Shown here piece by piece: positions 60,345 through 64,000 of a DNA stretch of 64,000 nucleotides. The DNA is from Caulobacter segnis ATCC 21756 (GTDB taxonomy: Bacteria > Pseudomonadota > Alphaproteobacteria > Caulobacterales > Caulobacteraceae). A program made the translations under genes and the position numbers. Under the pieces are notes generated by a model. It saw nothing but the letters and a program-made list of their open reading frames with translations. It was not told where the DNA came from and did not search any database. Numbering within the stretch: position 1 is the stretch's first letter; each line of letters starts with the position of its first letter. Location: positions 3,844,001 through 3,908,000 of the forward strand of contig NC_014100.1 in the NCBI RefSeq assembly GCF_000092285.1, in the 5' to 3' direction.

Positions 60345-61133
60345 GTGACCGAAGTCCCCCTGCCGACCGCCGCCCCCGACAACCACGCGCAGCTCACCTC
60401 GCCGTCGTACCGGCTGGCCGCGCTGGACCAGGACTTCCTGCTGGGCGACTCGATGCGCGGCGTGCGGTTCCTGCTGGAGTTCGCCAAGGCCGACGAGGCG
60501 CTGCGCCGCTGGGGCGTGCGCTCGACCGTGGTGGTGTTCGGCAGCGCGCGCGTGCGCCAGGACGGTCCGGTCGAGCAGGCCCGCTGGTACGAGGAAGCCC
60601 GGCGCTTTGGCCGCATCGTCTCCGAGCGCGGCGGGGCCAAGCTGGAGAACGGCGACCACGTCCGCGACAACGTCATCGCCACCGGCGGCGGCCCTGGCGT
60701 GATGGAGGCCGCCAACCGCGGCGCCTATGAAGCCGGCGCGCCGTCCATCGGCTTCAACATCACCCTACCGCGCGAGCAGACGCCCAATCCCTACTGCACG
60801 CCGGACCTGACGTTCCGCTTTCACTATTTCGCCATGCGCAAGATGCATCTGGCCATGCGCGCCAACGCGCTGGTCGTGTTCCCAGGCGGCTTCGGCACCT
60901 TCGACGAGTTGTTCGAGATCCTGACCCTGCGCCAGACCGACAAGGCCCCGCCGATCCCGATCGTGTTGTTCGACGAGGCCTACTGGCGCTCGATCATCAA
61001 TTTCGAGGCCCTGGTCGAGCACGGCATGATCGCCGAGGCGGACCTCGACCTGCTGCACTTCGCCGACGACGCCGAGGAGACCTGGGCGGAGCTGGTCAAA
61101 TGCGGGCTGAAGCTGCCCGGCGGCGAGGGCTAG
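60345..61133 (+). CDS. LOG family protein (TIGR00730 Rossmann fold)
   Basis: The 262-residue protein starts at GTG 60345. It has the LOG motifs: STVVVFGSARV near the start, IATGGGPGVMEAANRGAYEAG, and the catalytic PGGFGTFDELFEILTLRQ signature. LOG proteins are nucleoside-5'-monophosphate phosphoribohydrolases (the cytokinin-activating enzyme in plants); bacterial members hydrolyse AMP-like nucleotides or have undefined roles. It has a longer N-terminus than the minimal LOG fold. Its stop overlaps that of the convergent TetR gene. It is divergent from the metallo-hydrolase. Confidence 0.83.
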   Translation: MTEVPLPTAAPDNHAQLTSPSYRLAALDQDFLLGDSMRGVRFLLEFAKADEALRRWGVRSTVVVFGSARVRQDGPVEQARWYEEARRFGRIVSERGGAKLENGDHVRDNVIATGGGPGVMEAANRGAYEAGAPSIGFNITLPREQTPNPYCTPDLTFRFHYFAMRKMHLAMRANALVVFPGGFGTFDELFEILTLRQTDKAPPIPIVLFDEAYWRSIINFEALVEHGMIAEADLDLLHFADDAEETWAELVKCGLKLPGGEG

Positions 61134-61726
61134 CTCAGCAGGTGGCGCACCGTCGAGCGCAGCACCAGGCTTAGGGCTTCGCGGTCCAGGTCGGGGTGGT
61201 TGACGCCGCGCATCAGCAGGCCGTCGAAGATCAGGCCGATCGCCTCGCAACGGGCCTGGAATTCGGCCTCGCTCCATTCGGGCTTGCGGCTTCGCTCCAT
61301 CAAGGACCTGGCCATCTGCCGCTCCTGGTCGTCGGCCGAGCGGACGATGGCGGCGACCTTGGGATTGCGAGCGGCCTCGGCGATGACTTCCAGCGCCAGG
61401 GCGGCGCGCCCCGGCTCGAAGCACTTGTCGATGCTTTCGGGCAGGTGCTCGTCGATCGCGTCCAGCAGGGTGCCCGGCTGGCTCTCCAGCTCGGCGAACT
61501 TATCGCGCATCTCGGCCAGATCCTGGGCGACGATGGCGGCGATGATCGCTTCCTTGTTCTCGAAGTAGCGGTAGATCTGGCCGACGCTCAGGCCCGCGGC
61601 CTTGGCGATGTCGGCCATGCTGGCGCCATGGAAGCCGGAATGGCGCACGCGGTCGCAAGCGGCGTCGAGGATCTGCTGACGACGCGACTCGGGTGACGGG
61701 CGACCGGAATGGGCGTCATCAACCAT
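61130..61726 (-). CDS. tipR: TetR-family repressor of the acrAB efflux operon
   Basis: The 198-residue protein has an N-terminal TetR helix-turn-helix (RQQILDAACDRVRHSGFHGA, MADIAKAAGLSVGQIYRYF) and a helical ligand-binding domain. It is divergent from acrA, and a perfect palindrome lies in the acrA promoter. In C. crescentus the repressor of acrAB-nodT is TipR, and I assign the symbol by position and family. Ligands would be toxic hydrophobic compounds whose binding releases the DNA and induces the pump. Confidence 0.8.
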   Translation of the reverse strand: MVDDAHSGRPSPESRRQQILDAACDRVRHSGFHGASMADIAKAAGLSVGQIYRYFENKEAIIAAIVAQDLAEMRDKFAELESQPGTLLDAIDEHLPESIDKCFEPGRAALALEVIAEAARNPKVAAIVRSADDQERQMARSLMERSRKPEWSEAEFQARCEAIGLIFDGLLMRGVNHPDLDREALSLVLRSTVRHLLS

Positions 61727-61785
61727 TGAAAATCCTAAGCGACATTACATTTCCGTTAGGGCAGCCTCAGCGGTGGGCTTGAAGG

Positions 61786-61845
61786 TTGACTTGCGACAGT
61801 CGCGCTCCTATGTCCAGCCCACTTGAGAATGAACGTTCATTCTCA
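61786..61845 (+). promoter_or_regulatory. acrA promoter with 22-bp TetR operator palindrome
   Basis: TTGACT (61786-61791) and, 16 bp later, CTATGT (61808-61813) form a plausible promoter. A perfect 22-bp palindrome follows at 61824-61845, each half TGAGAATGAAC or its complement. It would cover the transcription start, consistent with TetR repression of acrA. It lies about 100 bp from the TetR gene start. Confidence 0.75.
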
Positions 61846-61911
61846 GATTGTTCATCATGCCGGTCTAGTCAAGGGCAATAGCTCACTAGTCCATCGCATC
61901 CGGGGTCACAT

Positions 61912-63072
61912 ATGTACGTCAAACGCACCGCCGCCATCTCGGCCGTGGGTCTCGCCGCCATCGCGCTCACCCTTTCGGCCTGCGGGCAGAAGGGCGACGC
62001 CGGCGCTGGCATGGGAGGGGCGACCGAAGTCGGTTACGTCGTCGCCCAATCCCAGTCCGTGGGCCTGACCACCGAGCTTTCCGGCCGCACCTCGGCCTTC
62101 CTGGTCTCCGAAGTGCGCCCACAGGTGGGGGGCGTCATCAAGGCGCGCCTGTTCGAAGAGGGCTCGATCGTCAAGGCGGGGCAGTCGCTCTACCAGATCG
62201 ATCCGGCCACCTATCAGGCGACCTACAACAGCGCCGCGGCGTCTTTGGCCCAGGCCCAGGCCACGGCCCTGGCGGCGAAGCTGAAGGCCGACCGTTACAA
62301 GGCCCTCGTCGAGAGCGGCGCGGTCTCCAAGCAGGACAATGACGACGCCCAGGCGACCGCCGCCCAGACGGCCGCCGCCGTCGCGGTGCAGAAGGCCGCG
62401 TTGGACACCGCCCGCATCAATCTGAACTACACCAAGGTCGCCTCGCCGATCTCCGGCCGCATCGGCAAGAGCGCCGTGACCCCCGGCGCCCTGGTGACCG
62501 CCAGCCAGGCCACGCCCCTGGCGACGGTCCAGGACCTGTCGAAGATCTATGTCGACCTGACCCAGACCTCGGCCGAGCTGCTGAAACTCAAGCAGCAGTT
62601 CGCCAGCGGCAAGCTGGGCCGCACGAACTCGGCCACCGTGACCCTGAAGCTCGAAGACGGCTCGACCTATCCGACCCCGGGCACGCTGGAATTCTCCGAC
62701 GTCACCGTCGACGCCGGCACCGGCTCGGTCACCCTGCGCGCGGTGTTCCCCAATCCGAACGGCGTGCTGCTGCCGGGCATGTATGTCCGCGCGAGCCTGA
62801 CGCAGGGCGTCGCCTCCGGCGGGATCCTGATCCCGCAGACCGCCGTCAGCCGCGACCCCAAGGGCGCCGCGACGGTGACGCTGGTCGGCGCCAAGGGCCC
62901 CGAGCCTCGTCCCGTCACCCTGGGCCAGACGATCGGCGACAAGTGGCTGGTCACCAGCGGCTTGCAGCCGGGCGACAAGGTCATCGTCGAGGGCCTGCAG
63001 AAAGTGCGCCCCGGCGCGCCGATCAAGGCCGTGCCCGCCGGCTCCGCTCCCGCCGCTCAAGCCCAGCGCTAA
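61912..63072 (+). CDS. acrA: RND efflux periplasmic adaptor AcrA
   Basis: The 386-residue lipoprotein has a signal (AAISAVGLAAIALTLSAC, lipobox LSAC). It also has a biotinyl-lipoyl half-motif (VRPQVGGVIKARLFEEGSIV), a coiled-coil hairpin (LAQAQATALAAKLKADRYKA), the second lipoyl half (IRGRIGKSAVTPGALV-like, here ISGRIGKSAVTPGALVT), a beta-barrel and a membrane-proximal domain (VTLGQTIGDKWLVTSGLQPG). It bridges AcrB to the outer-membrane channel. acrB starts 12 bp after its stop. Confidence 0.92.
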   Translation: MYVKRTAAISAVGLAAIALTLSACGQKGDAGAGMGGATEVGYVVAQSQSVGLTTELSGRTSAFLVSEVRPQVGGVIKARLFEEGSIVKAGQSLYQIDPATYQATYNSAAASLAQAQATALAAKLKADRYKALVESGAVSKQDNDDAQATAAQTAAAVAVQKAALDTARINLNYTKVASPISGRIGKSAVTPGALVTASQATPLATVQDLSKIYVDLTQTSAELLKLKQQFASGKLGRTNSATVTLKLEDGSTYPTPGTLEFSDVTVDAGTGSVTLRAVFPNPNGVLLPGMYVRASLTQGVASGGILIPQTAVSRDPKGAATVTLVGAKGPEPRPVTLGQTIGDKWLVTSGLQPGDKVIVEGLQKVRPGAPIKAVPAGSAPAAQAQR

Positions 63073-63084
63073 GGCCAGCCTCCG

Positions 63085-64000
63085 ATGCTTTCACGCTTCT
63101 TCATCGACAGACCCATCTTCGCATGGGTCATCGCCATCGTGATCATGCTGGCCGGGGCGCTCGCCATCCGGACCCTGCCGATCGCGCAATATCCTGAAAT
63201 CGCCCTGCCGCAGGTGGCGATCTCGGCCAACTATCCCGGCGCCTCGGCCAAGACCGTCGAGGACAGCGTCACCCAGGTCATCGAACAGAAGATGAAGGGC
63301 CTGGACGGCCTGGACTACATGTCGTCGACCAGCGACAGCTCGGGCTCGGCCACGGTGACCCTGACCTTCAAGGCCGGCACCGACATCGATATCGCCCAGG
63401 TGCAGGTCCAGAACAAGCTGCAGACCGCCACCGCCCTGCTGCCGCAGGAAGTGCAGCAGCAAGGCCTGACGGTCGCCAAGTCGGCCCGTAACTTCATGAT
63501 GGTCGTGGGCCTCTATTCCGAGGATCCCAAGACCACGGGCACCGACCTGGCCGACTACCTGGCCTCGAACATCCAGGACCCGCTCAGCCGCGTCGACGGC
63601 GTCGGCGACATCCAGCTGTTCGGCGCGCAGTACGCCATGCGCATCTGGCTGGACCCGCAGAAGCTGGCCAGCTTCAGCCTGACCCCGGCCGACGTGTCGA
63701 CCGCGATCAAGGCCCAGAACGCCCAGGTTTCGGCCGGCCAGATTGGCGGGACCCCGAACTTGCCGGGCACGGGCCTGAACGCCACCATCACCGCCCAGTC
63801 GCGCCTGCAGACGCCCGAGCAGTTCCGCCAGATCATCCTGAAGAACACCACCGGCGGCGCCACGGTGCGCCTCGCCGACGTGGCTCGCGTCGAACTGGGT
63901 TCGGAAAGCTACATCTCGACCGCCAAGTTCAACGGCCACCCGGCCGCCGGCATGGCCATCAAGCTGGCCCCCGGCGCCAACGCGCTGAACACCGCCGCGG
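63085..64000 (+). CDS. acrB: RND multidrug efflux transporter AcrB (N-terminal part, cut by window end)
   Basis: The first 305 residues are present and open. TM1 is typical ([20 protein letters not shown]), followed by the porter domain ([51 protein letters not shown] [15 protein letters not shown]). HAE1-type drug/proton antiporters pump hydrophobic toxins from the inner membrane and periplasm through a NodT/TolC-type channel. The remaining ~740 residues and any nodT gene lie outside the window. Confidence 0.94.
   Translation, partial: MLSRFFIDRPIFAWVIAIVIMLAGALAIRTLPIAQYPEIALPQVAISANYPGASAKTVEDSVTQVIEQKMKGLDGLDYMSSTSDSSGSATVTLTFKAGTDIDIAQVQVQNKLQTATALLPQEVQQQGLTVAKSARNFMMVVGLYSEDPKTTGTDLADYLASNIQDPLSRVDGVGDIQLFGAQYAMRIWLDPQKLASFSLTPADVSTAIKAQNAQVSAGQIGGTPNLPGTGLNATITAQSRLQTPEQFRQIILKNTTGGATVRLADVARVELGSESYISTAKFNGHPAAGMAIKLAPGANALNTAA

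Overview
The window is about 64 kb of GC-rich DNA from the chromosome of a Caulobacter species close to C. crescentus/vibrioides. The evidence is an essentially canonical CtrA, a complete xylXABCD oxidative xylose operon under a LacI-type XylR, fliI-fliJ, a sigma-T (EcfG)-type stress promoter signature, an alphaproteobacterial GTTC-N7-GTTC SOS box and GANTC/TTAA motifs at the ctrA promoter. No CRISPR array, prophage, insertion sequence, rRNA or tRNA was recognised.

Layout. 1-5 kb: a PAP2-type protein cut by the window edge, an RcnB-like periplasmic protein, CobS, small stress-type ORFs (one behind a sigma-T promoter, one behind an SOS box) and CheW. 5-12.5 kb: a zinc alcohol dehydrogenase, a secreted phospholipase C (frameshifted), an M20 peptidase, a methyltransferase and an M23 envelope peptidase. 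12.6-17.5 kb: cell-cycle regulator ctrA, a membrane LytTR regulator, a secreted alpha/beta hydrolase and fliIJ. 19.7-21.9 kb: a BlaI-type repressor and M56 (BlaR-like) sensor with tandem operators. 22-28 kb: rpoD, an HWE sensor kinase and dnaG. 28-35.8 kb: a stress BON protein, an M61 peptidase, a GH3 glycosidase, and a truncated globin overlapping a 2OG-Fe dioxygenase gene. 36-40.7 kb: a PepSY / DUF2271 / DUF4198 / ApbE / flavoreductase operon that looks like an extracytosolic flavin electron-transfer module. 41.4-56.6 kb: a xylose/xylan block with xylR, xylXABCD, a TonB-dependent receptor, a sugar MFS porter and a GH43 xylosidase, with GNAT and glutathione-transferase genes between. 56.6-64 kb: a soluble PAS-PAS chemoreceptor, an RNase-like metallo-hydrolase, a LOG protein, and a TetR-acrA-acrB efflux locus that runs off the end.

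The carbohydrate genes form a plausible path. The GH43 and GH3 enzymes would trim xylo-oligosaccharides, the outer-membrane receptor and MFS porter would import sugar, and xylXABCD would oxidise D-xylose to alpha-ketoglutarate. XylR has a clear operator at xylX. A second, different operator-like palindrome (TG-N2-ACCGGT-N2-CA) precedes GH3 and the MFS porter, and a weaker copy precedes GH43.

Two global features stand out. Five otherwise intact genes carry single-base frameshifts, mostly in or beside G/C runs, which suggests residual sequence error more than decay. A family of imperfect palindromic intergenic repeats occurs at least seven times, in one case supplying the stop codons of both flanking genes.
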